The notes under the pieces are model-generated. The model saw only the letters and a program-made list of their open reading frames with translations, did no database searches and had not been told where the DNA came from. This document shows, in pieces, positions 31,932-42,563 of a stretch of DNA of 56,713 bases; the stretch's first letter is position 1; every line of letters starts with the position of its first letter. Location of the stretch: contig JBGPBV010000031.1 in assembly GCA_041481445.1 (NCBI GenBank), positions 1 through 56,713 of the forward strand, written 5' to 3'. Source of the stretch: AA29 sp041481445. GTDB taxonomy: Bacteria; Acidobacteriota; Vicinamibacteria; Fen-336. A program made the position numbers and the translations under genes.

Positions 31932-33128
31932 TCAGATCTCCACCTTCACGCCGTAGGCCTTGAGGATGTGCCGGGCCAGCGCGGACTTGTGGACCTCGTC
32001 GGGCCCGTCGTAGATCCGGGCCGCGCGCTCGTGGCGATACCAGAAGGACAGGATGGTGTCGTCGGTGAGGCCGAGGCCGCCGTGGACCTGGACCGCGCGG
32101 TCGAGAACGCGATCGAGCACCCCCGCCACGTAGAACTTGATGAGGGACACCTCCGCGCGCGCCGCCTTTGCCCCCTCCGCGTCGATCCTCTCCGCCGTCC
32201 GGAGGACGAGCAGGCGGGCGGCGTCGATCTCCGCCCGGCTCTCCGCGATCGCGTGCTGCACGACCTGCTTGCTGGCCAGGGGCACGCCGGGGGCGAGCTC
32301 GCGGCGCGCGGCGCGCTCGCAGGTCATGTGCAGGGCCCGCTCGCACACCCCGATCCAGCGCAGGCAGTGGTGGATCCGTCCGGGCCCCAGCCGCTCCTGG
32401 GCCAGCGCGAAGCCCTGCCCTTCCGCCCCGACGCGGGCGGTGGCGGGCACGCGGCAGCCCTCCAGCGCGACCTCGCCGTGGCTGAAGTAGCCGGAGCCGG
32501 CGTCACCCATGACGGGGATGTTGCGCACGAGGCGGAAGCCGGGGGTGTCGGTGGGCACGAGGAACATCGACGCGCGCGCGTGGGCGGCGGCACTGGGCGC
32601 CGTCACCGCCATCACGATCGCGAAGGCGGCCCCGTCCGCGCCGGAGGCGAACCACTTGCGCCCCTCCAGCACGTAGTCGCCGCCCTCCGCGGTGGCGGTG
32701 GTGCCGAGCCACACCGGGTTCGAGCCCGCGCGGTCCGGCTCGGTCATGGCGAAGCAGCTCCGGACCTGTCCCGCGGCCAGCGGGCGGAGGAACCGCTCCT
32801 TCTGCTCGGCGCTCCCGTGATGCAGCAGCAGCTCCATGTTGCCCACGTCCGGGGCCTGGCAGTTGAAGACGTAGTGTCCGAGGGGGGACCAGCCCAGCTC
32901 CTCGCTCAAGCGTCCGAACACGGCCAGGGGCAGGCCGGTCCCGCCCCAGGCGGGAGGCAGGTGCGGAGCCAGCAGCCCCTCCTCCCGCACCCTCTCGCGC
33001 AGGGCGTAGAGACCGGGCAGCACGGCCTCGGTGCCGCCGGAGAGGAAGGCGGGCTCGAGTCGCACCACGCTCTCGCGCACGATCGCGCGCACGCGATGGA
33101 GGAGGTCGTCGCGGTCGGAGGCGCTCAT
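31932..33128 (-). CDS. Acyl-CoA dehydrogenase, ACAD10/11-like
   Basis: A 398-residue FAD enzyme. The middle domain shows SCFAMTEPDRAGSNPVWLGTTAT, the FAD/substrate-binding signature, and YVLEGRKWFASGADGA; the C-terminal helical domain contains QVHGGLGLTDDTILSFWYRHERAARIYDGPDEVH, where the ARIYDGPDEVH form is typical of ACAD10/11-type enzymes rather than the fatty-acid group (QIYEGTNEI). The ATG at 33128 is the first plausible start; a longer reading overlaps the upstream stop. It lies 13 bp after the molybdoenzyme gene and 3 bp before the APH-fold kinase gene. Confidence 0.94.
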   Translation of the reverse strand: MSASDRDDLLHRVRAIVRESVVRLEPAFLSGGTEAVLPGLYALRERVREEGLLAPHLPPAWGGTGLPLAVFGRLSEELGWSPLGHYVFNCQAPDVGNMELLLHHGSAEQKERFLRPLAAGQVRSCFAMTEPDRAGSNPVWLGTTATAEGGDYVLEGRKWFASGADGAAFAIVMAVTAPSAAAHARASMFLVPTDTPGFRLVRNIPVMGDAGSGYFSHGEVALEGCRVPATARVGAEGQGFALAQERLGPGRIHHCLRWIGVCERALHMTCERAARRELAPGVPLASKQVVQHAIAESRAEIDAARLLVLRTAERIDAEGAKAARAEVSLIKFYVAGVLDRVLDRAVQVHGGLGLTDDTILSFWYRHERAARIYDGPDEVHKSALARHILKAYGVKVEI

Positions 33129-33141
33129 CGGGCGGAAGCAG

Positions 33142-35919
33142 TCATGGGGCGGAGGGCGCGCGGAAGGCGGCATCCACCGGCCGCAGCGGCCGGTCCAGCC
33201 ACAACGGCCGGCGCAGGCCCCCGGGTCCGGGGCCGGGACGGGTGAGGGCGAGCCATTCTCGATACACCTCCATCGATCGCCGGGTGTCCACGAAGACGTC
33301 GCCGTAGCGGTCGCCCTTGTGCGCGGGCGCGACCACGACCTTCTGGTGCCAGCAGTGCATGCCGGAGACGGGGTCGGGGTGGACGGGGAAGGCCAGGTTC
33401 TGGTGCACGCCGCCGTCGCTCCAGAAGATCCGGCTCGAATCGGGGTCGTCGCTCTTGAACGGGCCGATGCCCTGCACCTGCCGGAGGAGCCAGCCGCCCT
33501 CGTGAGGGACGAGCCGGACGGCCACGGTGGCCCAGCGGCTGCCCTGGCCTTCGTGCAGCCGCCAGCGGCCGAGGTGATGCGAGCAGGCCACCACGCCGGG
33601 CGCGATCGACTCCGTGACCCAGGCGCGGTTGACGAAGTGGCCGATCTCCGTCGTCACCCGGACGAGGTCGCCGGTGGCGAGGCGGAGCCGCCGCGCGTCG
33701 GACGTGTGCACCCAGAGCGGGTTGCGATGCGAGATCTCGGCGAGGTACTTGGCGTTCCCGCTGCGGGTGTGGATCAGGGTCGGCAGCCGGAAGGTCGGCA
33801 GGAGGAGCATCTCGCCCCTGGCGGCATCGAGGCGGTCGCGATGGACGTGGGAGCGGGTGTAGCCCGGGAGCGCCTCCTCCGGCCAGCCCCACTCCTCGAG
33901 AGTGCGGGAGTAGACCTCCAGCCGGCCCGACGGCGTCGGGAACCCGGCCACGACCTCCCCCTCCGCGACCTCGACCCCCACCGCCTTCCCGTCCACCTCC
34001 ACCCGTCCCGTCTCCGCGTCGCGGCGCGCCCCCGCCGGCACCGCCACCGGCCGCGACTGCAGGTCGTGCACGCCCGTCTCGATGAGGAACGCGCCGTAGC
34101 GACGCATGTAGTCGAGGGGCGCGAGGCCCTCCCGCGCCGCCGCCTCCGGCAGCCCGGGCACCGCGTTCTCGAAGATCCAGCGATAGTACTCGTGGACGCC
34201 CAGCTTCTCCCCCGGCCGATACGGCGACTCGAACCAGCGCCGGATGCCGAGGCTCCCGTCCGGATCGACGCGCCAGCTCAGCTCGATCCAGAACTCGTCC
34301 TCCTCCCAGACCTCGCCCGGGTTGGCCTCGTAGGTGAAGCGGAAGGACTCCCCCATCCGCTCCCGCGCCGCCCGCACCACCGGCTGGCGGAAGCTCACCC
34401 ACTTCCCCGACTGCGTCTCCTGGCTCTGGATGTCGTGGCGCTCGCCGGCGTGGCCCATGGGCAGGACGTAGTCGGCGAAGATCGCGGTCTCGCTCCAGGT
34501 CGGGGTCAGGGCGGCATGCAGGCCGACCAGCGACTCGTCGCGGAGGACGTCGACCCACATCATCCCGTCCGGGTTGGTCCAGACCGGGTTGTACACGCGC
34601 GTGAAGTACACGTCGAGCTTCCCCCGCCCTTCCTTGAGGAAGTGCGGGAGCAGGAAGCTCATCTCGTAGTGGCTCAGCGGCCACTCCCTCGGGAAGAGGA
34701 GCTCGTTCCACTCGGAGTGCGCGGGCGGCTCCTCCCAGAAGAAGGGCTTGTACTTGTTCCAGGCCATGGGCGACGTCCCGCCGCGCGTTCCCACGCTGGC
34801 CGTGAGCACGGTGAGGAGCTGGAGGGCGCGCGACACCTGCCAGCCACCGAGGTTGCCGCTGGCGCTCCCCCGCCACACGTGGGAGGCGAAGGCGCCGCGG
34901 GCCTCGCCGATGAGCCGGGCCACCCGCACGATCTGGTGCCGGTCCACGCCGCTCTCCGCCTCCGCCCGCTCCGGCGTGAACTCGCGGTACTGCTCCTGGA
35001 GGGCGGCCAGGAAGCCCGCGAAGGTCGGCGCCTCCTCCGGCCGCCGATGGACCATGAACTGCCGCCAGTTCGTCCAGCGCTCCACGTAGTCGAGGTCGGC
35101 CCGCCCTTCGTCCAGGATCACCTTGGCCATGGCGAGCAGGACCGCGGCCTCGCTCCCCGGGTAGGTAGGCAGCCAGAAGTCCGCCATCGAGGCCGTGTTC
35201 GACAGGCGCGGGTCCATCACCGCCAGCTTCGCGCCCGCGAGCTTGCCCTCGAGGATCCGCTGCGCGTGGGGGTTGAAGTAGTGCCCCGCCTCCAGGTGCG
35301 CGGAGAGCAGGAGGATGAAGCGGGCGTGCGCGTGGTCGGGGCTGGGCCGGTCGTAGCCGGACCAGAGCGCGTAGCCGAGGCGGGCGGAGGCCGAGCAGAC
35401 GTTGGTGTGCGAGTTGTGGCCGTCGATGCCCCAGGCCTTGAGGACACGGTCCATGGCCCGCTCGTGCCCGGGGCGGCCCACGTGGTACATGATCTCGTGG
35501 CCACGCCCCTCGGCCAGGGCGCGCCGGACCCGCGCCGCGATCTCGTCCAGCACCTGGTCCCAGCTCACGCGCTGCCAGCGTCCGGCCCCGCGCGCCCCCG
35601 CCCGCTTGAGCGGGAACAGGATCCGCTCGGGATCGTGGATCTGGTTGATGGTGGCCGGCCCCTTCGCGCAGTTGCGGCCGCGGGAGGCGGGATGCAGCGG
35701 GTTGCCCTCGAACTTCCGGACCCGCTTGGTGTCGCGGTCCACGTAGGCGAGCAGCCCGCAGGCGGCCTCGCAGTTGAAGCAGACGGTGGGGACGAGCATG
35801 TACCGGCGCTCGACCCGGCGCGGCCAGGCCTTGACGTCGTACTCGGGCCAGTCGTCCCAGCGCTCGGCGGGCGGATAGGCCTGGAGCGACGAGCCGGGGA
35901 TGAGGCGGTCGATGGTCAT
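33142..35919 (-). CDS. Molybdopterin oxidoreductase catalytic subunit (DMSO reductase superfamily), SoeA/PsrA-like
   Basis: A 925-residue catalytic subunit. The N-terminal [4Fe-4S] site is Cys47, Cys50, Cys54 and Cys84 (CFNCEAAC and RNCAKG). A cysteine in NVCSASAR (Cys175) stands where the molybdenum ligand is expected, as in the polysulfide, tetrathionate and sulfite-oxidising groups. The C-terminal molybdopterin-binding domain is present (SGNAKYLAEISHRNPLWVHTSDARRLRLATGDLVRV). No twin-arginine signal is seen, so the enzyme probably faces the cytoplasm like SoeA. It overlaps the fused iron-sulfur/NrfD gene by 4 bases (ATGA). Substrate unproven: sulfite, polysulfide and tetrathionate are candidates. 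Confidence 0.9.
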   Translation of the reverse strand: MTIDRLIPGSSLQAYPPAERWDDWPEYDVKAWPRRVERRYMLVPTVCFNCEAACGLLAYVDRDTKRVRKFEGNPLHPASRGRNCAKGPATINQIHDPERILFPLKRAGARGAGRWQRVSWDQVLDEIAARVRRALAEGRGHEIMYHVGRPGHERAMDRVLKAWGIDGHNSHTNVCSASARLGYALWSGYDRPSPDHAHARFILLLSAHLEAGHYFNPHAQRILEGKLAGAKLAVMDPRLSNTASMADFWLPTYPGSEAAVLLAMAKVILDEGRADLDYVERWTNWRQFMVHRRPEEAPTFAGFLAALQEQYREFTPERAEAESGVDRHQIVRVARLIGEARGAFASHVWRGSASGNLGGWQVSRALQLLTVLTASVGTRGGTSPMAWNKYKPFFWEEPPAHSEWNELLFPREWPLSHYEMSFLLPHFLKEGRGKLDVYFTRVYNPVWTNPDGMMWVDVLRDESLVGLHAALTPTWSETAIFADYVLPMGHAGERHDIQSQETQSGKWVSFRQPVVRAARERMGESFRFTYEANPGEVWEEDEFWIELSWRVDPDGSLGIRRWFESPYRPGEKLGVHEYYRWIFENAVPGLPEAAAREGLAPLDYMRRYGAFLIETGVHDLQSRPVAVPAGARRDAETGRVEVDGKAVGVEVAEGEVVAGFPTPSGRLEVYSRTLEEWGWPEEALPGYTRSHVHRDRLDAARGEMLLLPTFRLPTLIHTRSGNAKYLAEISHRNPLWVHTSDARRLRLATGDLVRVTTEIGHFVNRAWVTESIAPGVVACSHHLGRWRLHEGQGSRWATVAVRLVPHEGGWLLRQVQGIGPFKSDDPDSSRIFWSDGGVHQNLAFPVHPDPVSGMHCWHQKVVVAPAHKGDRYGDVFVDTRRSMEVYREWLALTRPGPGPGGLRRPLWLDRPLRPVDAAFRAPSAP

Positions 35920-37361
35920 GCCAGGGGGACCCTCTGCGGCGCCTGCACGTAGAGGTGCTCCCAGATGAAGAGGCCGAAGAGGGCCAGCGCGCCCGCCATC
36001 GGCCGCAGCCCGGACGGCCCCCAGAGGATCGAGAGGGGCAGCAGGTGTCCCAGCACGAGCACGCCCGTCGTGAACCGGAAGTCGTCCTGGATGAGGCGGG
36101 CGGCCAGCCGGGCGTCCTCGGTGGCGTGGCCGCCCCAGACCTCGCTGGCCACGATGAGGCCGTTGAGGGGGAGCAGGAAGAGCAGCCACGACGGCGCGAA
36201 CAGCGCCGCCCCCGCGGTGAGGGCCTGCACGAGCAGGTGGGGACCGAGCAGGGGCGACTGCCAGAGGTCGCGGCCCTTGGCCTGTCCGAACAGCATCGCG
36301 GTGTAGGTGGCGGTGCCCGCGGCCAGGAGCGCGGTCAGGCCGCCGAGGATCGGGGGCGCGGTCCGGCGCGTGAGCCCGAGCAGGACGAGGACCCCGAGCG
36401 CGATCCCGTAGGCGGCGATGACATAGGAGCCGCGCGTGAGCCACGAGCGCCACTGCGGGCGGGTGAGGGTCCAGAGGAAGCGCGCGGGCTGGCGCAGGTC
36501 GGCGACGAGGAGCGCGCCCGTGGTGGCCAGGGCCACGAGGGCGATCAGGAGCGGGCCCAGCGGGACGGGCTCGTGCCAGGGAGCGTCCGCGGCCAGGACC
36601 GCCGGCACCAGGAACGCGCCCGCGGCCAGGGATTTCGTCCAGAGGTACGCCGAGACCTTCCAGCCCCACGAGTTGCGGTGCTGCTCCCCGACCGCGTACG
36701 TGCGGCGCGGCGCGCCCGCGGCGTCCGGTGGGGGCATTCCGGCCAGGCCCATGGCCTGCGGGGCCTGGGACCACATGTACTCGGCGGCGGGCGGGGCGGC
36801 CGCCGGCACCAGGGCGGCCGCGTCGGCCTCGACGTAGAAGACCTTGGGGCGAGTCCCCTTCTCCGGCTTGCGCACCTGCAGCGGCACGCGGCTGGTCAGG
36901 TGGACGAGGCGGCTCGAAGGGTCGTCGAGGTCGCCGGCCACGATCGCCTGCGTCGGGCAGACCGTGACGCACGGCGGCTCCAACCCCACCTCGACCTTGT
37001 GCGCGCAGAAGTTGCACTTGGCGGCGGTGTCGGTGGCGGGGTCGATGTAGAGCGCGTCGTAGGGGCAGCCCTGCATACAAGCCTTGCACCCGATGCAACG
37101 CCGGCCGTCGAAGTCGACGATGCCGTCGCGGCGGCGGAAGAGCGCGGTCGTGGGACAGATCTCCACGCAGGGCGCGTCCTCGCAGTGGTTGCAACGCGTG
37201 ACCTGGAAGGTGCGCCGGGTCTCCGGGAAGACACCCTTCTCGACGTACTTGACCCAGGTGCGGGCCACGCCCAGCGGCACTTCGTGCTCGGCCTTGCAGG
37301 CCACCGAGCAGGCGTGGCAGCCGATGCAGCGCCGGTTGTCGATCAGGAACGCGTAGTTCAC
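35916..37361 (-). CDS. Fused iron-sulfur (PsrB-like) and NrfD-type membrane subunit
   Basis: A 481-residue protein joining two subunits that are usually separate. Residues about 1-185 are a four-[4Fe-4S] ferredoxin with the clusters in CIGCHACSVAC, CNHCEDAPCVEIC, CIGCKACMQGC and CNFCAHKV...PPCVTVC. After a Pro/Ala linker (about 186-235) comes an NrfD/PsrC-type part with eight or so helices (from about 245), which takes electrons from or gives them to quinone. The N-terminus has no signal, so the clusters are cytoplasmic, as in SoeB. It overlaps the catalytic subunit gene, and the two must form one complex. Confidence 0.93.
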   Translation of the reverse strand: MNYAFLIDNRRCIGCHACSVACKAEHEVPLGVARTWVKYVEKGVFPETRRTFQVTRCNHCEDAPCVEICPTTALFRRRDGIVDFDGRRCIGCKACMQGCPYDALYIDPATDTAAKCNFCAHKVEVGLEPPCVTVCPTQAIVAGDLDDPSSRLVHLTSRVPLQVRKPEKGTRPKVFYVEADAAALVPAAAPPAAEYMWSQAPQAMGLAGMPPPDAAGAPRRTYAVGEQHRNSWGWKVSAYLWTKSLAAGAFLVPAVLAADAPWHEPVPLGPLLIALVALATTGALLVADLRQPARFLWTLTRPQWRSWLTRGSYVIAAYGIALGVLVLLGLTRRTAPPILGGLTALLAAGTATYTAMLFGQAKGRDLWQSPLLGPHLLVQALTAGAALFAPSWLLFLLPLNGLIVASEVWGGHATEDARLAARLIQDDFRFTTGVLVLGHLLPLSILWGPSGLRPMAGALALFGLFIWEHLYVQAPQRVPLA

Positions 37362-37390
37362 CCGGCCGATTCTAACCGGGAGGAGCCCGC

Positions 37391-37783
37391 CTATTCCGAG
37401 ACGACCATCCGGCCGCGCTCGGTGTCCGCGGCCGCCCCCGACTCCAGGCAGCAGTAGAACGGGAAGGTCCCGGCCCGGTCCGGCGTGATGTCCACGGCGG
37501 TGGTCCGCCCGGGAACCACGCGCTTCTCGATCCGGAAGGCCTCGATCGCGAAGCAGTGCTCCTGGTCGCGGCTGGTCAGGCGCAGGTGGACGGCCTCACC
37601 CTTGCGCCCGTTGATCAGGCTCGGCGTGAACCCCGAACGCGAGGCCGAGACCTCGATCGTCTTCTCGGGAGGAGGGGCGAGGCCGTCGGCGCCGGGCGAC
37701 GACCGGACCCCGGCGACGGACAGGCACGCCAGGCCGAGCAGGAGCCATCGCCCGCGCGGAGGACGTGGGGCCGCCGTCGCCAT
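37391..37783 (-). CDS. Exported cupredoxin-like protein with an incomplete copper site
   Basis: A 130-residue secreted protein: signal peptide (about 1-32, RWLLLGLACLSVAGV), then a cupredoxin domain related to the CoxII/EfeO group, SASRSGFTPSLINGRKGEAVHLRLTSRDQEHCF. A possible copper-ligand His is present (EHCFAI), but the C-terminal loop reads FYCCLESGAAADTERGRMVV: two adjacent cysteines and a Met, without the His that normally lies between them. AGGGA precedes the ATG at 37783. It starts 8 bp after pnp and precedes the molybdoenzyme genes by 29 bp, so it may be co-transcribed with either. Confidence 0.8.
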   Translation of the reverse strand: MATAAPRPPRGRWLLLGLACLSVAGVRSSPGADGLAPPPEKTIEVSASRSGFTPSLINGRKGEAVHLRLTSRDQEHCFAIEAFRIEKRVVPGRTTAVDITPDRAGTFPFYCCLESGAAADTERGRMVVSE

Positions 37784-37791
37784 CGGGGTCC

Positions 37792-40062
<2,271 letters not shown>

Positions 40063-40157
40063 CGTCATCTCTTCCTTTCTCCGCACCGCCCGGGTCCTCC
40101 CCTATGGAGGCCCCGTCCGATCGTTGGCAAGCGATTGCTGGATGAGCGAGCAGGCAG

Positions 40158-40173
40158 GGACCACCGGTGGTCC
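40158..40173 (-). promoter_or_regulatory. Hairpin in the rpsO-pnp gap, possible PNPase leader control site
   Basis: GGACCACCGGTGGTCC is a perfect 16-bp palindrome; with the flanking GGCAGG and CCTGCC the pnp leader RNA can form a longer stem of about 13 bp. In E. coli a stem in this gap is cut by RNase III and then used by PNPase to control its own message; the same role here is inference from position. Confidence 0.4.
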
Positions 40174-40251
40174 GGGCCCTCCTGCCACGCGGCCTGGTTT
40201 GCGTTGTGTGTCTCTGGGGCGGGGTCCGAGTCCGACGGGTCGCGACCGCTC

Positions 40252-40521
40252 TTACTTCCGGAGGCCAAGCTTCTCGACGATTCCGCGGTACCGCTTCACG
40301 TCCTTCGTCTTGAGGTAGTCGAGCAGCCGGCGGCGCTGTCCGACCAGCATCATGAGCCCGCGCCGGGAATGATGGTCCTTGGCGTGGGCCTTGAAGTGCT
40401 CCGTCAGATAGTTGATCCGTTCGCTGAGGATCGCGATCTGCACCTCGGGGGACCCCGTGTCCGAGCCGTGGGTCTGATTCCCCTGGATGATCGTCGTCTT
40501 CTGAGCCTTGCTGAGCGTCAC
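40252..40521 (-). CDS. rpsO: Small ribosomal subunit protein uS15
   Basis: An 89-residue ribosomal protein S15, exactly the usual length: TLSKAQKTTIIQGNQTHGSDTGSPEVQIAILSERINYLTEHFKAHAKDHHSRRGLMMLVGQRRRLLDYLK. It binds 16S rRNA at the central domain. The GTG at 40521 is chosen because AGGGGAGG lies before it at normal spacing and it gives the family length; the frame stays open further upstream to 40581 but that part is not S15-like. Confidence 0.98.
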   Translation of the reverse strand: MTLSKAQKTTIIQGNQTHGSDTGSPEVQIAILSERINYLTEHFKAHAKDHHSRRGLMMLVGQRRRLLDYLKTKDVKRYRGIVEKLGLRK

Positions 40522-40571
40522 CCGACTTACCTCCCCTATCTCCGCTTTCTGTCGCTTTTCAACAAGCCCCC

Positions 40572-40601
40572 ATCCTAACACACCGCTCTTTTCCGTGTAA
40601 A
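40572..40601 (-). promoter_or_regulatory. rpsO-pnp promoter
   Basis: On the minus strand TTTACA (40601-40596) and TAGGAT (40577-40572) are 18 bases apart, a reasonable sigma-70 promoter about 50 bases before the rpsO start. The region is AT-richer than its surroundings. Confidence 0.5.
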
Positions 40602-40706
40602 CCCAATACTCGTGCCCCTTTGACGGGTGGCGCGCGCGCTTGACAAGCCGGGCCCGCGTCGCTCATCATCGCGCGGCGCTCGCCGCATAATCGTTCCGCC
40701 TTCAGC

Positions 40707-42551
40707 ATGTTAGCAGCCATAGCGCGCTATGCGGCGTTCCTGCTGATCGCGCTCGCCCTTCCCGGCGTGGGCCTCCAGAGGCTGGTCGGAGTGCCCGTCG
40801 ACCCGGCGCTCGTGCTGCCGCTGGGTTTCGCCTTCGCCGCGGCCGGCTACTGGCTGTCGCTGGTCACCGGGCTGCCCTGGCTCTTCCCGGCGCTGGTGAT
40901 GGCGGCCGACTGCCTCCTCCTGTGGCGGCGGGCCGCTGGCCGAGCGGCCGGACCCTCCCTCCGCGGCGCAGTCGGTCCCGCGATGGCCCTGATCGGCCTC
41001 CTCGCGCTCACGCAATACCCGTGGAATCGGCTGTCGTCATCGGGCGCGTTCCTGCTCGACCCGCTCGTACCCTACGACACGGCGTTCCACGTCGGCCTCG
41101 TCCGGGAGCTGACGCTGGGCTATCCGCCGCAGGTGCCGGGCGTGGCCGGATTCCCGCTCGGCTACCACCTCGGGACGGACCTCGTGCGCGCGGCCGCGCT
41201 CCGCTGGGCGGCGATCGATCCCTACGATTCCGTCTCCCGCTTCGACGTCACCGTCTTCGCGCTCGCCCTCCTGCTCGCGTTGCGGGCGGCGGCGGGGCGG
41301 CTCGGCCTTCCTCCCCTCGCCGTGGCGCTGGCCGGCTGGACCCTTGTCGCGACCGACTTCTCGTTCGCGTTCGCCCTCAATCCCCAGGCGCATTGGTGGG
41401 CCGACCTGCTGCGGGGCAACCTGCTCGTCTCGCTGGCCCTGGCCAACCCCGTCGTCCCCGCGCTCGCGCTCGCGCTCGGGTCGCTGGTCGCACTGTCCCG
41501 CGCCCTGGACGGTGAGGGGAACCGATGGTGGGCGATCGCGGCGGGCCTCGCCACCGCCGTGCCCTTCTTCAAGGTCTTCCTGGGTGCCCACCTCGCGCTC
41601 GGCCTCTTCGTGGCCCTGATCCGGATGGCACCGTCGTCACGCCGTAGAGTGGCTCTGGCGGCGGGCCTGGCCGGTGCGGCGACCCTGGCGCTGGCGACCG
41701 GCCAGGGCGGACAGACGGTAGCGGTCGCGCTCGCTCCGTTCGACCTCGTCCGCACCACGCGCGAGAGCCTCGGCCTCGTCCCCCTCGAAGGCCCGCGGCT
41801 CGCCGTGTGGGCCATCCTCTGGGTCGCGGCCTCGCTGGGCCTGCGCCTGGCCGGCCTCCCCGACGCCCTGCGCGCGCTCGGTTCACGCACGGCCATCGGG
41901 CCGGCACTGGCCGCGATGGCGCTTTCGGCCTGGCCCGTCGGCCTGCTCTTCCGCGTCTCCGCCCCCGAGATGCTGGAGGGGCAGAAGGCCGTCAACGACG
42001 CGGCCTACCTCGTCGAGCAGGGCGGGCCACTGCTGTGGCTGTTCACGGCGGGCGCGCTCGCACGGTGGACGGAGGGACGAACGGCGCGCCGGGTCGCGGT
42101 CCTGGCCGCGGCCGCCCTCCTCGCCCTGCCCTCGACCGTGCAGTTCGTCGCGAAGAAGGCCATGGAGCCGCCGGACCCGCTTCCCCCGGCGATGGTCCGC
42201 GCGATGCGCGCGCTGGAGGCGGCGAGTCGTCCGGGCGAGGTCGTGCTGCAGCGGCCGGGCGCCCGCTATCCTCCTGCTCCCGTGATCCTGATCGGCCGTC
42301 GCGTGCCGTACGAGCGCTTCACGCCCTGGCTGACGCAGTTCGCCCCTGCCGCCGCGCTGGAGGCACGGCACGAGGAGGTCTTCCGGTTCTTCCGCACGAC
42401 CGACGCGGGCGAGGCCATGGGAATCGCCCACGGCCTGGGCGCGCGCTACCTGGCCTTGTACGGCAGCGACCGCGTCCGCTTCGACACCACCGGGCTCCTC
42501 GTCCCCATCCACGAGGAGGAGGGTGCGCGGGTCTACCGGCTGGCTCCCTGA
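40707..42551 (+). CDS. Polytopic membrane protein of unknown function, GT-C-like
   Basis: A 614-residue inner-membrane protein with about 12 hydrophobic helices. A soluble C-terminal part (about 480-614) reads ALEAASRPGEVVLQRPGARYPPAPVILIGRRVPYERF and RYLALYGSDRVRFD. The region LVPYDTAFHVGLVRELTLGYPPQVPGVAGFPLGYHLGTD lies where GT-C transferases have their first catalytic loop. It may be a membrane glycosyltransferase or an assembly protein for surface sugars; no specific family is claimed. The ATG at 40707 has no Shine-Dalgarno, and CATAAT (40686-40691) sits 16 bases before it, suggesting a very short leader. Convergent with the HNH gene by 12 bp. Confidence 0.7.
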   Translation: MLAAIARYAAFLLIALALPGVGLQRLVGVPVDPALVLPLGFAFAAAGYWLSLVTGLPWLFPALVMAADCLLLWRRAAGRAAGPSLRGAVGPAMALIGLLALTQYPWNRLSSSGAFLLDPLVPYDTAFHVGLVRELTLGYPPQVPGVAGFPLGYHLGTDLVRAAALRWAAIDPYDSVSRFDVTVFALALLLALRAAAGRLGLPPLAVALAGWTLVATDFSFAFALNPQAHWWADLLRGNLLVSLALANPVVPALALALGSLVALSRALDGEGNRWWAIAAGLATAVPFFKVFLGAHLALGLFVALIRMAPSSRRRVALAAGLAGAATLALATGQGGQTVAVALAPFDLVRTTRESLGLVPLEGPRLAVWAILWVAASLGLRLAGLPDALRALGSRTAIGPALAAMALSAWPVGLLFRVSAPEMLEGQKAVNDAAYLVEQGGPLLWLFTAGALARWTEGRTARRVAVLAAAALLALPSTVQFVAKKAMEPPDPLPPAMVRAMRALEAASRPGEVVLQRPGARYPPAPVILIGRRVPYERFTPWLTQFAPAAALEARHEEVFRFFRTTDAGEAMGIAHGLGARYLALYGSDRVRFDTTGLLVPIHEEEGARVYRLAP

Positions 42552-42563
42552 ACGGCCTCCACT

